Shown: positions 53,065-61,550, counted from the stretch's first letter. The stretch: DNA of 64,000 nucleotides from Gilvirhabdus luticola (GCF_032583975.1 NZ_JAWHTF010000002.1); one strand, 5' to 3'. The notes: generated by a model not told the origin, from the letters alone. Translations and numbers: made by a program.

Positions 53065-53345
53065 TATTTGTAATGTTCGACAATTGGAAATGGTTCATAA
53101 AAATGATGCAAAAGAGATTTCCATAGTTGGTACTCATTAGATGTTCTAAAACCTATTTCATGGTCTTCAATGGTTTGCCAATTGACAAGTAATATATATT
53201 TATCTTCAACTTCAACACATTTTTTTAATTCGTGAGAATTATATCCTTTCATTGATGCTATAATTGTTTTTGCTTTTTCGAAAGCTAATTCGAAATCTTT
53301 TGAAAGGTTTTTCTTTATATTTAATATGGCAACCTCTAAAACCAT
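53064..53345 (-). CDS. Antibiotic biosynthesis monooxygenase-like small protein between the metH halves
   Basis: A 93-aa ABM-type ferredoxin-like domain (VLEVAILNIKKNLSKDFELAFEKAKTII, VNWQTIEDHEIGFRTSNEYQLWKSLLHHFYEPFP). These proteins include monooxygenases and heme-binding or degrading relatives, but many are without known activity. The position is striking: its start overlaps the N-terminal metH part by 10 nt and its stop overlaps the C-terminal part by one base, so it is translated in step with both. A helper role in methionine synthesis is possible, not shown. Confidence 0.78.
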   Translation of the reverse strand: MVLEVAILNIKKNLSKDFELAFEKAKTIIASMKGYNSHELKKCVEVEDKYILLVNWQTIEDHEIGFRTSNEYQLWKSLLHHFYEPFPIVEHYK

Positions 53346-54346
53346 AAAACTTCTACCTCTAATTTTCGAGGCTTATACTTTGCTGCAACTTCTGCAATAG
53401 CTTTTATATGTTCTGGTGTTGTACCACAACAACCTCCTATAATATTGACCAGTTCATCTTTTAGGTAATTCTCAATAAGTACCTGCATTTGGTCTGGCGT
53501 TTGGTCATATTCTCCAAAAGCATTGGGCAATCCTGCATTTGGATGTGCTGATGTATAAAAATCAGTGGTTTTTGATAACCTTTGTAAATATGGTTGTAAT
53601 TGATCTGCCCCAAGCGCACAGTTAAAACCAACGCTCAATAGAGGAATATGAGAAATTGATGTTAGAAAAGCTTCAACTGTTTGTCCAGATAATGTTCTTC
53701 CTGATGCATCTGTAATAGTTCCGGAAACCATTATTGGAATATCTATATCACGTTCTTCTTTAACTTGGTCTATCGCAAATAAAGCGGCTTTTGCATTGAG
53801 CGTATCAAAAATAGTTTCAACCAATAAAATATCAACTCCTCCGTCTATCAACGCTTCTACTTGTTCTTTATAAGCAACTCTTAATTCTTCAAATGTAATC
53901 GCTCTGTATTCGGGCTTATTGACATCTGGTGATAAACTCGCTGTTTTATTTGTTGGTCCAATGCTTCCTGCAACAAAGCGTGGTTTATTTGGTTCCTGTT
54001 TTGTGAACTCTTCTGCTACTTGTTTTGCTATTTTAGCCGATTCAAAATTGAGTTCATAGACCAGATTTTCCATGTTATAATCTGCCATGCCAATGCTTGT
54101 TCCCGAAAATGTATTTGTTTCTACAATATCTGCTCCTGCTTCAAAATATTTTTTATGAACTTCGGCAATTGCTTTTGGTTGTGTAAGAGACAACAAATCG
54201 TTATTACCCTTTAAAGAAGTTGGATAATCCTTAAATCTGGAGCCTCTATAATCTTCTTCAGAAAAATTATAGCGTTGTAGCATGGTTCCCATAGCGCCAT
54301 CCAACACTAAAATTCTATTTTGTAAAACTCGTTTAATATTTGACAT
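53336..54346 (-). CDS. metH: Methionine synthase, N-terminal homocysteine-binding part
   Basis: A 336-aa homocysteine S-methyltransferase domain. Zinc ligands are C243 (SVGFNCALG) and C306-C307 (GGCCGTTPEHI); substrate motif LVLDGAMGTMLQRYN is at the N terminus and DIVETNTFSGT follows. It works with the separate 892-aa protein carrying the folate, B12 and activation domains. It is first in the transcript after the SAM riboswitch. The last residues (LEVEVLWF) overlap the ABM gene start. Confidence 0.95.
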   Translation of the reverse strand: MSNIKRVLQNRILVLDGAMGTMLQRYNFSEEDYRGSRFKDYPTSLKGNNDLLSLTQPKAIAEVHKKYFEAGADIVETNTFSGTSIGMADYNMENLVYELNFESAKIAKQVAEEFTKQEPNKPRFVAGSIGPTNKTASLSPDVNKPEYRAITFEELRVAYKEQVEALIDGGVDILLVETIFDTLNAKAALFAIDQVKEERDIDIPIMVSGTITDASGRTLSGQTVEAFLTSISHIPLLSVGFNCALGADQLQPYLQRLSKTTDFYTSAHPNAGLPNAFGEYDQTPDQMQVLIENYLKDELVNIIGGCCGTTPEHIKAIAEVAAKYKPRKLEVEVLWF

Positions 54347-54397
54347 CTTATCTGTAATTTACTGTAAAATGTCATCAGGAAAGTAAGGGATTTACTT

Positions 54398-54516
54398 GTG
54401 GTTATCTGTCTTAACATCAAAAATGATCGATATAAAGTAGAATTTAGCACCTTCTTTTAATAAAGGGTTGCCAAGGCTTCACAGGGTCTATTCCCTCTGC
54501 CTTTCGTGATAACATC
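54398..54516 (-). promoter_or_regulatory. SAM riboswitch (SAM-I / S-box type) before metH
   Basis: On the minus strand the P1 arm GTTATC (54508-54513) pairs with GATAAC (54401-54406). Inside are GAGGGAATAGACCCT, GAAGCCTTGGCAACCC (GGCAACC at 54466-54472) and GGTGCTAAATTC (GTGCTAAATTC at 54440-54450), the conserved S-box core. No U-run terminator follows; the 50 nt before metH hold a weak AAGTAA/TTACTT hairpin (54380-54396) and a TTTAC-t-GTAAA dyad near 54357. This suggests control at translation initiation or by another means. A weak promoter candidate (TTG-N21-TATTTTAC) lies upstream at about 54525-54560. Confidence 0.85.
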
Positions 54517-54572
54517 AATACTAATTATGAACTAGAGCGTAAAATAACGTAATAAATAATATATAACCAATT

Positions 54573-55463
54573 TTATTCAAATAAATCTGAAGATAAATAC
54601 CTATCACCTATATCACAAATCACGGTAACAATGATACCTTTATCAATTTTTTCGGCAACCTTTAAAGCACTAAAAACTGCTCCTCCACTGCTCATGCCTG
54701 CAAAAACACCTTCTTCTTTTGCTAATCTCCGAGTCATGTTTTTTGCCTCTTCCGCACTCACCTCGATAACATCATTTAATTTTGATCGGTCAAAAAATTT
54801 GGGGACATAATCTGGTGACCATTTTCTAATTCCGGGAATGCTAGCTCCATCTTTTGGCTGTGCTCCAATGATTGAAATATCTTTGTTTTTCTCTTTTAAA
54901 TAGGTTGATACTCCTGTAATAGTTCCTGTTGTTCCCATAGCCGAAACAAAATGTGTTATATCGCCATTTGTATCTCTCCAAATTTCTGGACCCGTGGTTT
55001 TGTAATGCGCTTTCCAGTTATCATCATTTTCAAACTGGTTCAGCAAGGTATAACCTTTGGTATCACGAAGCTCGAAGGCTAAATCTCTTGAGTCTTCAAT
55101 ACCATTTTCAGAATTGGTTAAAATGACTTCTGCTCCATAAGAACGCATAGTTTTAACACGCTCTATAGTAGAGTTTTCAGGCATAATGAGCACCATTTTC
55201 AATCCTAATAACTGTGCTATAAAAGCCAGAGCAATTCCTGTATTTCCGCTTGTAGCTTCAACCAAAGTATCTCCTTTTTTAATATCTCCTCGTTTTAATG
55301 CTTCATTAATCATGTTATATGCTGGACGATCCTTTACACTTCCACCAGGATTTTTTCCTTCCATTTTTAAAAATAAGCGTACATCTTTTTTAGAAATAAT
55401 ATGCCTGGCCTCAACCAGAGGTGTATTACCAATTAAATCTAATATGCTTTGACTCTGAATCAT
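54573..55463 (-). CDS. cysM: Cysteine synthase, CysM type
   Basis: A 296-aa PLP enzyme making cysteine from O-acetylserine and sulfide (or thiosulfate). The PLP lysine is K44 in KNPGGSVKDRPA, the SGNTG phosphate loop reads EATSGNTGIALAF, and SAMGTTGTITG is the second phosphate-binding loop. The stretch IPGIRKWSPDYVP is the CysM-type one rather than CysK. It overlaps epsC by four bases, matching the cysteine synthase/serine acetyltransferase pair. Confidence 0.93.
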   Translation of the reverse strand: MIQSQSILDLIGNTPLVEARHIISKKDVRLFLKMEGKNPGGSVKDRPAYNMINEALKRGDIKKGDTLVEATSGNTGIALAFIAQLLGLKMVLIMPENSTIERVKTMRSYGAEVILTNSENGIEDSRDLAFELRDTKGYTLLNQFENDDNWKAHYKTTGPEIWRDTNGDITHFVSAMGTTGTITGVSTYLKEKNKDISIIGAQPKDGASIPGIRKWSPDYVPKFFDRSKLNDVIEVSAEEAKNMTRRLAKEEGVFAGMSSGGAVFSALKVAEKIDKGIIVTVICDIGDRYLSSDLFE

Positions 55464-56191
55464 TTTTTTCTAGTACTTATTTTAATTTCGGACTGGTACG
55501 TTACTAAAGAATTTTCTGGAACAGATTGGGTTATCCAAACATTAGCACCAACAACACTGTTTGCTCCAATAGTCACATCTCCTCCTAAAATAGTTGCATT
55601 AGCATAAATAGTCACATTATCTTCAATAGTTGGATGTCTTTTAGTTGCTGACAAACTTTTCTTAATAGATAGTCCTCCTAAAGTAACGCCTTGATAAATC
55701 TTGACATTATTCTTAATTATTGAGGTTTCACCAATGACAATACCTGTTCCATGGTCAATAAAAAAAGAGTCTCCTATAGTTGCTCCTGGATGAATATCTA
55801 TTCCTGTAATACCATGAATGTATTCGCTCATCATTCTGGAAATGATTGGCAAATTTAGTTTAAATAATTCATGGCTTAACCTGTACACCGCAATGGCGTG
55901 AAAACCTGGATATGCCAAATATACTTCTTGAAGTCCTTTACATGCTGGATCGTTCTGCTCTGTAGCTAGAGCATCTAAAGCGATACTTTTTTTGATTGAA
56001 GGCATTTTCTGTATAAATAAATCCCAAAGGGTTTCTACATCTTCTTCCGAAGTATTGGATACTATTTTACAAAACGTCTTACCTAATTCTGAAAATTCCT
56101 TTTTCTGTGTTTCAGCATCATCACACAAGGCGTAAAAAAGTCGTTTGGTGAAAATTGCAATGTCGTCCTTTAAACGAAGGTTATAACCCAT
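55460..56191 (-). CDS. epsC: Serine O-acetyltransferase EpsC
   Basis: A 243-aa hexapeptide-repeat acetyltransferase that activates serine for cysteine synthesis. The left-handed beta helix shows GIDIHPGATIGDSFFIDHGTG, VKIYQGVTLGG and VTIYANATILGGDVTIGANSVVGANV; the catalytic His is in FIDHGTG. The N-terminal helical domain (about 1-120) is of the shorter EpsC kind. It precedes cysM with a 4-nt overlap. Confidence 0.93.
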   Translation of the reverse strand: MGYNLRLKDDIAIFTKRLFYALCDDAETQKKEFSELGKTFCKIVSNTSEEDVETLWDLFIQKMPSIKKSIALDALATEQNDPACKGLQEVYLAYPGFHAIAVYRLSHELFKLNLPIISRMMSEYIHGITGIDIHPGATIGDSFFIDHGTGIVIGETSIIKNNVKIYQGVTLGGLSIKKSLSATKRHPTIEDNVTIYANATILGGDVTIGANSVVGANVWITQSVPENSLVTYQSEIKISTRKK

Positions 56192-56252
56192 AGCAGTAAT
56201 TAATTAAAAAATAAATTTACTTTTTAATTCTGAAAAAAATCAAAATTTAAAG

Positions 56253-57302
56253 TTAATTTATGGCCTGAACTACTGCTTTTGGCGCTTCTTTCCTACTTCC
56301 ATCAAAACCATTAATACCACTTACAGTTGTATATTTTAAAACATGCTTTTTACCTGGATTGACAATCTTGAATGCCGATTGGCACATTAAAGTAGCCTCA
56401 TGAAAACCACAAAGAATTAATTTCAACTTACCTTCGTAAGTATTTACATCACCGATTGCAAAAATACCTGGAATGTTAGTTTGATAATCTACAGTATTAA
56501 CTTTTATAGCATTTTTTTCAATCTCCAATCCCCAATTTCCAATAGGTCCTAATTTAGGTGATAAACCAAATAGTGGAATAAAGTAATCTGTTTCAAGTAA
56601 TAATTTTTTACTATCTTTTGTAACGGTTAAACCATCTAACTTTTTATTACCATGAAGCGCAGTAACTTCAGCTGGTGTGATCAGATTAATTTTACTCAAT
56701 AGTTTTAATTCCTGAACTTTCTCTACAGAATCTAAAGCACCTCTAAACTCAATTCGTCTATGAATTAATGTGACTTCTGATGCTACATCTGCCAAGAAAA
56801 TACTCCAATCTAAAGCAGAATCTCCACCTCCAGAAATAACTACTTTCTTATCTCGATAAATTTCAGGGTCTTTAATAAAATAATCAACGCCTTTATCTTC
56901 ATAATAAGCAATATTTTCTATTAAAGGTTTTCTCGGCTCAAAAGAACCCAAACCTCCAGCAATAGCCACGACAGGAGCATGATGTTTTGTTCCTTTGTTG
57001 GTTGTAACAATAAACGAACCATCTTCTAGTTTGTCTATAGTTTCTGCACGCTCTCCTAAAGTAAATCCTGGTTGAAACTGTTTGCCTTGTTCTAACAGGT
57101 TTTTGGTTAAATCACCTGCCAATATTTCTGGAAACCCAGGAATATCATAAATGGGTTTTTTAGGATAAATCTCTGAACATTGTCCACCTGGTTGCGGTAA
57201 AGCATCTATTAAATGGCACTTCAATTTTAATAATCCTGCTTCAAAAACGGTGAATAAACCTGTTGGTCCTGCACCTATAATGAGTATATCTGTTTTAATC
57301 AT
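56253..57302 (-). CDS. Ferredoxin-NADP reductase-like FAD oxidoreductase
   Basis: A 349-aa two-dinucleotide-domain flavoprotein, similar to YumC-type ferredoxin/flavodoxin-NADP reductase and to thioredoxin reductase but without a CxxC pair. FAD motif DILIIGAGPTGLFTVFEAGLL, NADP motif VVISGGGDSALDW, and the C-terminal IFAIGDVNTYEGKLKLILCGFHEA. In this operon it is the likely electron donor route to the sulfite reductase; a direct test is missing. It follows the siroheme gene by 3 nt. Confidence 0.87.
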   Translation of the reverse strand: MIKTDILIIGAGPTGLFTVFEAGLLKLKCHLIDALPQPGGQCSEIYPKKPIYDIPGFPEILAGDLTKNLLEQGKQFQPGFTLGERAETIDKLEDGSFIVTTNKGTKHHAPVVAIAGGLGSFEPRKPLIENIAYYEDKGVDYFIKDPEIYRDKKVVISGGGDSALDWSIFLADVASEVTLIHRRIEFRGALDSVEKVQELKLLSKINLITPAEVTALHGNKKLDGLTVTKDSKKLLLETDYFIPLFGLSPKLGPIGNWGLEIEKNAIKVNTVDYQTNIPGIFAIGDVNTYEGKLKLILCGFHEATLMCQSAFKIVNPGKKHVLKYTTVSGINGFDGSRKEAPKAVVQAIN

Positions 57303-57305
57303 TTT

Positions 57306-57881
57306 TTACTTGTTAATTAAGGTTTCGGTAATTTTATTCAACCTTGAAACTTTCTTCTCAAAATTACCTTTAATTGTTTTTCTAAAGTGATTCAGGTTTA
57401 TAACCAGATCGTCTATATTGTCTGGAATGACATCCTCGAAAAATTGACGTAATCGTTTCGCTATAGTTGGTGATTTTCCGTTGGTAGAAATAGCAATTTT
57501 AATATTACCTTTGGTAACTATTCCACCAAGGTAAAAATCACATAGCTCTGGAGTATCAGCAACATTTACTAACAGATTTCTTTGTTTAGCATCGGCATAA
57601 ATCCTATTGTTTACCTCTAAATTATCTGTGGCTGTAATTACTAAATCCTTTTTATTTAAAAATGCATCGTCATATGCAAGGGTAATCATATCAATTTCAA
57701 ATTTATTGGCTAATGCAATGGTTTCTGGACGAAAAAATGTAGCTACCATCTGAACATTGGCATCCGGGCTAGATTTCAATAAAAAAGTTAATTTCTCCAA
57801 CGCCACATTTCCGCCTCCAACAATTAATACCTGAAGTTTGTGCATTTTTAAAAATATCGGATACAAATTATTTCTTTCCAT
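57306..57881 (-). CDS. Precorrin-2 dehydrogenase / sirohydrochlorin ferrochelatase-like protein
   Basis: A 191-aa protein like the N-terminal part of CysG (or Met8/YlnF). NAD motif VLIVGGGNVALEKLTFLL, DNLEVNNRIY and DTPELCDFYLGGIVTKGNIKIAISTNGKSPTIAKRLR. It oxidises precorrin-2 and may insert iron to give siroheme for the sulfite reductase encoded in the same operon. It is shorter than Met8, so whether the chelatase step is intact is uncertain. Confidence 0.87.
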   Translation of the reverse strand: MERNNLYPIFLKMHKLQVLIVGGGNVALEKLTFLLKSSPDANVQMVATFFRPETIALANKFEIDMITLAYDDAFLNKKDLVITATDNLEVNNRIYADAKQRNLLVNVADTPELCDFYLGGIVTKGNIKIAISTNGKSPTIAKRLRQFFEDVIPDNIDDLVINLNHFRKTIKGNFEKKVSRLNKITETLINK

Positions 57882-57907
57882 AGTCTTCTTAATAATTTTA
57901 TCTCGAA

Positions 57908-58705
57908 TTATATCTCGATTTGGTTTGATACAACTTTTTGATTTTGAATAATCTCTTCTGAAATTGAATTCAATTTAACACGCTCTCTTACAACATCTCC
58001 AATAACAATGATAGCTGGAGATGATAATTGCTTTTCTTTTACAATATTTCCAATAGTTTCAATGGTGCCAATTCCTACTTTTTCTTCTTTTGTCGTTCCG
58101 TTCTGAATTATTGCAATTGGTGTTTTTTGTTTCCCTTCTGATGAAAATATGCTTACTATCTCATCTAATTTTCCCATGCCCATTAAAATAACAACTGTTG
58201 CCGTAGATTTTGCTGCTAAAGCTACATCGTTAGATAATTTGTGAGATTTTGTTGTGCCTGTAATAACCCAAAAGCTTTCTGAAGCTCCTCGTTTAGTTAA
58301 TGGAATGCCTCGATATGCAGGAACAGCAGCCATCGAAGAAATTCCAGGTACCACATACGTTTCAATACCAAATTGCTTTACATAATCTATTTCTTCTGCA
58401 CCTCGCCCAAAAATAAAAGGATCGCCTCCTTTGAGCCTTACAACATGTCCGTGACTTTTAGCTCTGGCTACTATTAATTCATTTATTTGTTCTTGTTGAA
58501 ATGCATAACAACCTTTTCTCTTTCCAACAAATATCTTTTCAGAGTTTATAGGCGCATATTTAAGTAATTTGTCATTTATAAGAGCATCATACAAAATAAC
58601 ATTTGCCGATTCTAGCGCTTTTATGGCTTTGAGCGTGATTAGATCTGGATCTCCAGGACCTGCTCCTACTACTGTTAATTTTGGATCTCCAGAAATCATA
58701 ATCAA
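57908..58705 (-). CDS. cobA: Uroporphyrinogen-III C-methyltransferase
   Basis: A 265-aa SAM-dependent methyltransferase that makes precorrin-2, the first step to siroheme and cobalamin. Motifs: TVVGAGPGDPDLITLKAIKAL, VRLKGGDPFIFGRGAEE, VPGISSMAAVPAYRGIPLTKRG and VILMGMGKLDEIVS. The start may be M1 or M3. It follows the sulfite reductase gene by 5 nt. Confidence 0.94.
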   Translation of the reverse strand: MIMISGDPKLTVVGAGPGDPDLITLKAIKALESANVILYDALINDKLLKYAPINSEKIFVGKRKGCYAFQQEQINELIVARAKSHGHVVRLKGGDPFIFGRGAEEIDYVKQFGIETYVVPGISSMAAVPAYRGIPLTKRGASESFWVITGTTKSHKLSNDVALAAKSTATVVILMGMGKLDEIVSIFSSEGKQKTPIAIIQNGTTKEEKVGIGTIETIGNIVKEKQLSSPAIIVIGDVVRERVKLNSISEEIIQNQKVVSNQIEI

Positions 58706-58710
58706 TATTT

Positions 58711-60822
58711 TTAAACTGCTCTTTTAATAATTTCATTCTCTTCCACTTCCTTTTCTCTAAAAGACTTCACAATTTTCAAAAAACTTTTTGAGTTTTCTAT
58801 ATATTCAGCAGCAAATTCTTTAGAAGGAGCATATTTTTTAATTTGATACACCAATTCTGAAAATGAAGTCCCCAATTCAATTTTATTATTTGAAACGAAA
58901 GTTTCATCAAACTGACTTATGATTCCAGCTTGGGTATTGGTTTTTACATTTTCTGCCAACAACAATGCTTTAGCAGAATTCACCATAGAACTATAGGCAT
59001 GATAAATTGCACCTGAATACACTTTATTGTGAAAAGATGTGATTGCTTCATCAATTTTTTCTTCACTTTCTAAAAATAAAGTAGAAACTAAATCGATAAC
59101 TACACCAGCACATTCGCCAATACCAATTGCTTTTTCATATACATCTTCACTTCCCCAATCAATAAAATCTTCTTGCGAAAGATTTGAAATATCTGAAAGA
59201 TCTGTTAAAAGCTCATAAAAATATCTTTCGCCTTGCTGTCTATAATAGTCCACAAATAAGGTGTTTTTCGCATTGGCTTCATAGTCATTTAAAATACGTC
59301 TTAAAGCATCTGGTCCTCTTCTACTAGGAATCTTAACTACTTTATCCGCAAAATAACCCTTACCATTGCCAAGGTTACCACCTCCTAATAACACTTGTAA
59401 TGCTGGAGCAACCAATTTGTCTTTTGTTCTTATAGACATTCCTTGAAAACCAATATTAGCCATATTGTGCTGACCACAAGCATTCATACAACCACTTATT
59501 TTTATAACTAAATCGTTATTATCTAAATATTGTGGGTATTCACTCTTGATAACTCTTTCAAGCTCATCTGCAATTCCAGTACTGCTAGCAATTCCTAAAT
59601 TACAGGTATCTGTTCCTGGACAAGCCGTAATATCTACTGCTTTATTGTAACCAGCTTCAGCAAAACCAATTTTGTTTAATTCTGTATAGAAAAAAGGAAC
59701 TAATTCTTCTTTAACAAATGGAACTAAAATATTTTGTCTTAAGGTTAAACGTATTTCTCCAGCAGCGTATTTTTCAACCAAATCGGCTAATAATCTTGCT
59801 TTGTCAGTATAGAAATCTCCTAATAAGACTTTTATTCCAATAGCAACATATCCTTTTTGTTTTTGAGGAACAATATTGGTAGATTTCCAAAGATTGAAAA
59901 CCTCCTGATCTTCAATTTCAACTTGAGGAGTTTCAACACGGACTGGAGCTGAAGCAATGTAAGATTCTGCATCAATAGGCACTGACTTAAATTCTATAGC
60001 GTGTTGTTCAGCTTTGACTAATTCTTTGAAAGCATCCAGTCCAATGTCTTTTAGTAAAAATTTAATTCTTGCTTTGGCTCGGCTTCTGCGTTCACCATGA
60101 CGGTCGAAAATCCGCAAAACACCTTCCATGACAGGAATGATTTTGTCTGTCGGTAAAAAATCATATAATACGTCTGCATGTCTGGGTTGTGAGCCTAAAC
60201 CTCCACCAAGCATTACTTTAAAACCACGAACTCCATTTTCATTTTTAGCAATAAAACCAAGATCGTGCATATATGAGAGACCAGTATCTTCATCTGATGA
60301 TGAAAATGAGACTTTAAACTTACGACCCATTTCTTGGCAAATTGGATTTCTTAAAAAGAATTTGAAAACTGCATTTGCATAAGGTGATACATCAAAAGGT
60401 TCTTTAGGATCTATACCAGCAGTTTCCGAAGCCGTTACATTTCGAATTGTATTCCCACAGGCTTCGCGTAGTGTAATGTCATCTCGTTCTAATTCTGACC
60501 AAAGCTCAGGTGTTCTTTCAAGACTTACATAATGAATTTGAATATCCTGTCTTGTCGTAATATGCAATCTACCACGAGAATATTCGTCTGAAACATCACA
60601 AATTCTGTGTAATTGCTTACTTAATACTTTTCCGTAAGGCAATTTAATTCGAACCATTTGTACACCTTCCTGACGCTGACCATAAACACCACGTGCCAAA
60701 CGAAGGCTTCTGAATTTCTCTTCATCAATTTTTCCATTATTAAATAGCTCAATCTTTTTAGCTAACTCAACAATGTCTTTTTCTACAACTGGATTTTCTA
60801 TTTCGGTTCTAAAACTCTGCAT
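58711..60822 (-). CDS. Siroheme sulfite/nitrite reductase with C-terminal HEPN-like domain
   Basis: This 703-aa protein has the duplicated ferredoxin-like and siroheme domains of NirA/SiR (about 1-555). The 4Fe-4S/siroheme cysteines are C401, C407, C445 and C449 (CPGTDTC and SGCMNAC); the substrate-binding RLHITTRQDIQIHY and RQNILVPF segments are present. About residues 580-690 are extra: FHNKVYSGAIYHAYSSMVNSAKALLL fits a HEPN-type helical domain, which is unusual on a reductase, though I know it from Flavobacteriaceae. Context (cysH, siroheme genes, cysM) favours sulfite as substrate. Confidence 0.88.
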   Translation of the reverse strand: MQSFRTEIENPVVEKDIVELAKKIELFNNGKIDEEKFRSLRLARGVYGQRQEGVQMVRIKLPYGKVLSKQLHRICDVSDEYSRGRLHITTRQDIQIHYVSLERTPELWSELERDDITLREACGNTIRNVTASETAGIDPKEPFDVSPYANAVFKFFLRNPICQEMGRKFKVSFSSSDEDTGLSYMHDLGFIAKNENGVRGFKVMLGGGLGSQPRHADVLYDFLPTDKIIPVMEGVLRIFDRHGERRSRAKARIKFLLKDIGLDAFKELVKAEQHAIEFKSVPIDAESYIASAPVRVETPQVEIEDQEVFNLWKSTNIVPQKQKGYVAIGIKVLLGDFYTDKARLLADLVEKYAAGEIRLTLRQNILVPFVKEELVPFFYTELNKIGFAEAGYNKAVDITACPGTDTCNLGIASSTGIADELERVIKSEYPQYLDNNDLVIKISGCMNACGQHNMANIGFQGMSIRTKDKLVAPALQVLLGGGNLGNGKGYFADKVVKIPSRRGPDALRRILNDYEANAKNTLFVDYYRQQGERYFYELLTDLSDISNLSQEDFIDWGSEDVYEKAIGIGECAGVVIDLVSTLFLESEEKIDEAITSFHNKVYSGAIYHAYSSMVNSAKALLLAENVKTNTQAGIISQFDETFVSNNKIELGTSFSELVYQIKKYAPSKEFAAEYIENSKSFLKIVKSFREKEVEENEIIKRAV

Positions 60823-60834
60823 AATCTATTTCAA

Positions 60835-61455
60835 TTATTGAAAGTGTATACCACATTCTCTATTAGCAAGGACTTTAGTGACATCAAAATATGAATCATT
60901 TTTCGTGAGATTATTTTCTTCTACATAACGATCTAAATCACCATCTGTCCAGTAATAAAAAGGGCTTATTTTTAAAATTCCATCTTTACTAAAACTTAAA
61001 ATATCTTTTTTGCTTCTTAACTCTGTTTGTCTTACTCTAATATTTGTAAACCAAACTTTTGGTTGATGTTCTTCTAGAGCTCTACGGAATGGTTCTAATT
61101 TCACAATTTCGGTGAACGCTTTATGTTTTGGGTCGTCAACTCCAGGTAATCCTAAAGTTGAGTCAATATATTCTCTGCTCTTTAGAGGAACATATGTATG
61201 CACATTCAATTTATATTTATTGATAATGTTGATTGCATGGCCATAGGTTTCAGGAGTGTTAAATAAGGTATCACACCAAATAACCTTAATGTTCTTGTCT
61301 TTTCTTAAAAAGGTACTTAACAAGACTTCTGAATAAACTCCAAAGCTTGTAGTTACTATTCTTTCTTCAGTTAGCGTTAAAGCCCAATCGATAATTTCAT
61401 CTGGTGTCTTATCTCTTAATACCCTATTTAACTCTTCTATATTTAAGTTTTTCAT
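60835..61455 (-). CDS. cysH: Phosphoadenosine phosphosulfate reductase CysH
   Basis: The start is the ATG at 61455, giving 206 aa; a TTG 15 nt upstream is less likely. The PP-loop-like TTSFGVYSEVLLS, WCDTLFNTPETY, the RVRQTELRSKKDIL substrate segment and the C-terminal catalytic NRECGIHF are those of CysH. The Cys-Cys pairs that hold the Fe-S cluster of APS reductases are absent, so the PAPS-type is favoured. It reduces activated sulfate to sulfite, feeding the downstream reductase. No cysD/cysN genes accompany it here. Confidence 0.9.
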   Translation of the reverse strand: MKNLNIEELNRVLRDKTPDEIIDWALTLTEERIVTTSFGVYSEVLLSTFLRKDKNIKVIWCDTLFNTPETYGHAINIINKYKLNVHTYVPLKSREYIDSTLGLPGVDDPKHKAFTEIVKLEPFRRALEEHQPKVWFTNIRVRQTELRSKKDILSFSKDGILKISPFYYWTDGDLDRYVEENNLTKNDSYFDVTKVLANRECGIHFQ

Positions 61456-61491
61456 AACTATATATTCCAAATTTTAATTTTATTAATCTCA

Positions 61492-61507
61492 TTATCCTAT
61501 CGGAGTA
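61492..61507. promoter_or_regulatory. Operator-like palindrome downstream of the cysH promoter
   Basis: On the plus strand TTATCC-TATC-GGAGTA (minus strand TACTCC-GATA-GGATAA), an imperfect palindrome with half sites TACTCC and TTATCC. It lies about 8-23 nt downstream of the expected transcript start and just below the Rrf2 gene, so it is a natural repressor site. Binding by this Rrf2 protein is inference. Confidence 0.5.
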
Positions 61508-61520
61508 GTAGATTATTAAA

Positions 61521-61550
61521 CAAAAGTATTCAAAAATTTATACTATGCAA
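61521..61550 (-). promoter_or_regulatory. Promoter of the cysH-sir operon
   Basis: On the minus strand TTG (61548-61550), 19 nt, then TACTTTTG (61521-61528): a perfect match to the Bacteroidota promoter consensus, between the Rrf2 gene and cysH. Confidence 0.65.

Noticed and set aside
54398..54516. Cobalamin riboswitch before the B12-dependent metH
   Set aside because: The sequence carries S-box (SAM-I) core elements and P1 pairing. No B12-box sequence was seen.
60835..61455. CysH as an APS reductase with an Fe-S cluster
   Set aside because: The paired cysteines of APS reductases are missing; only the C-terminal ECGIH cysteine remains, as in PAPS reductases.
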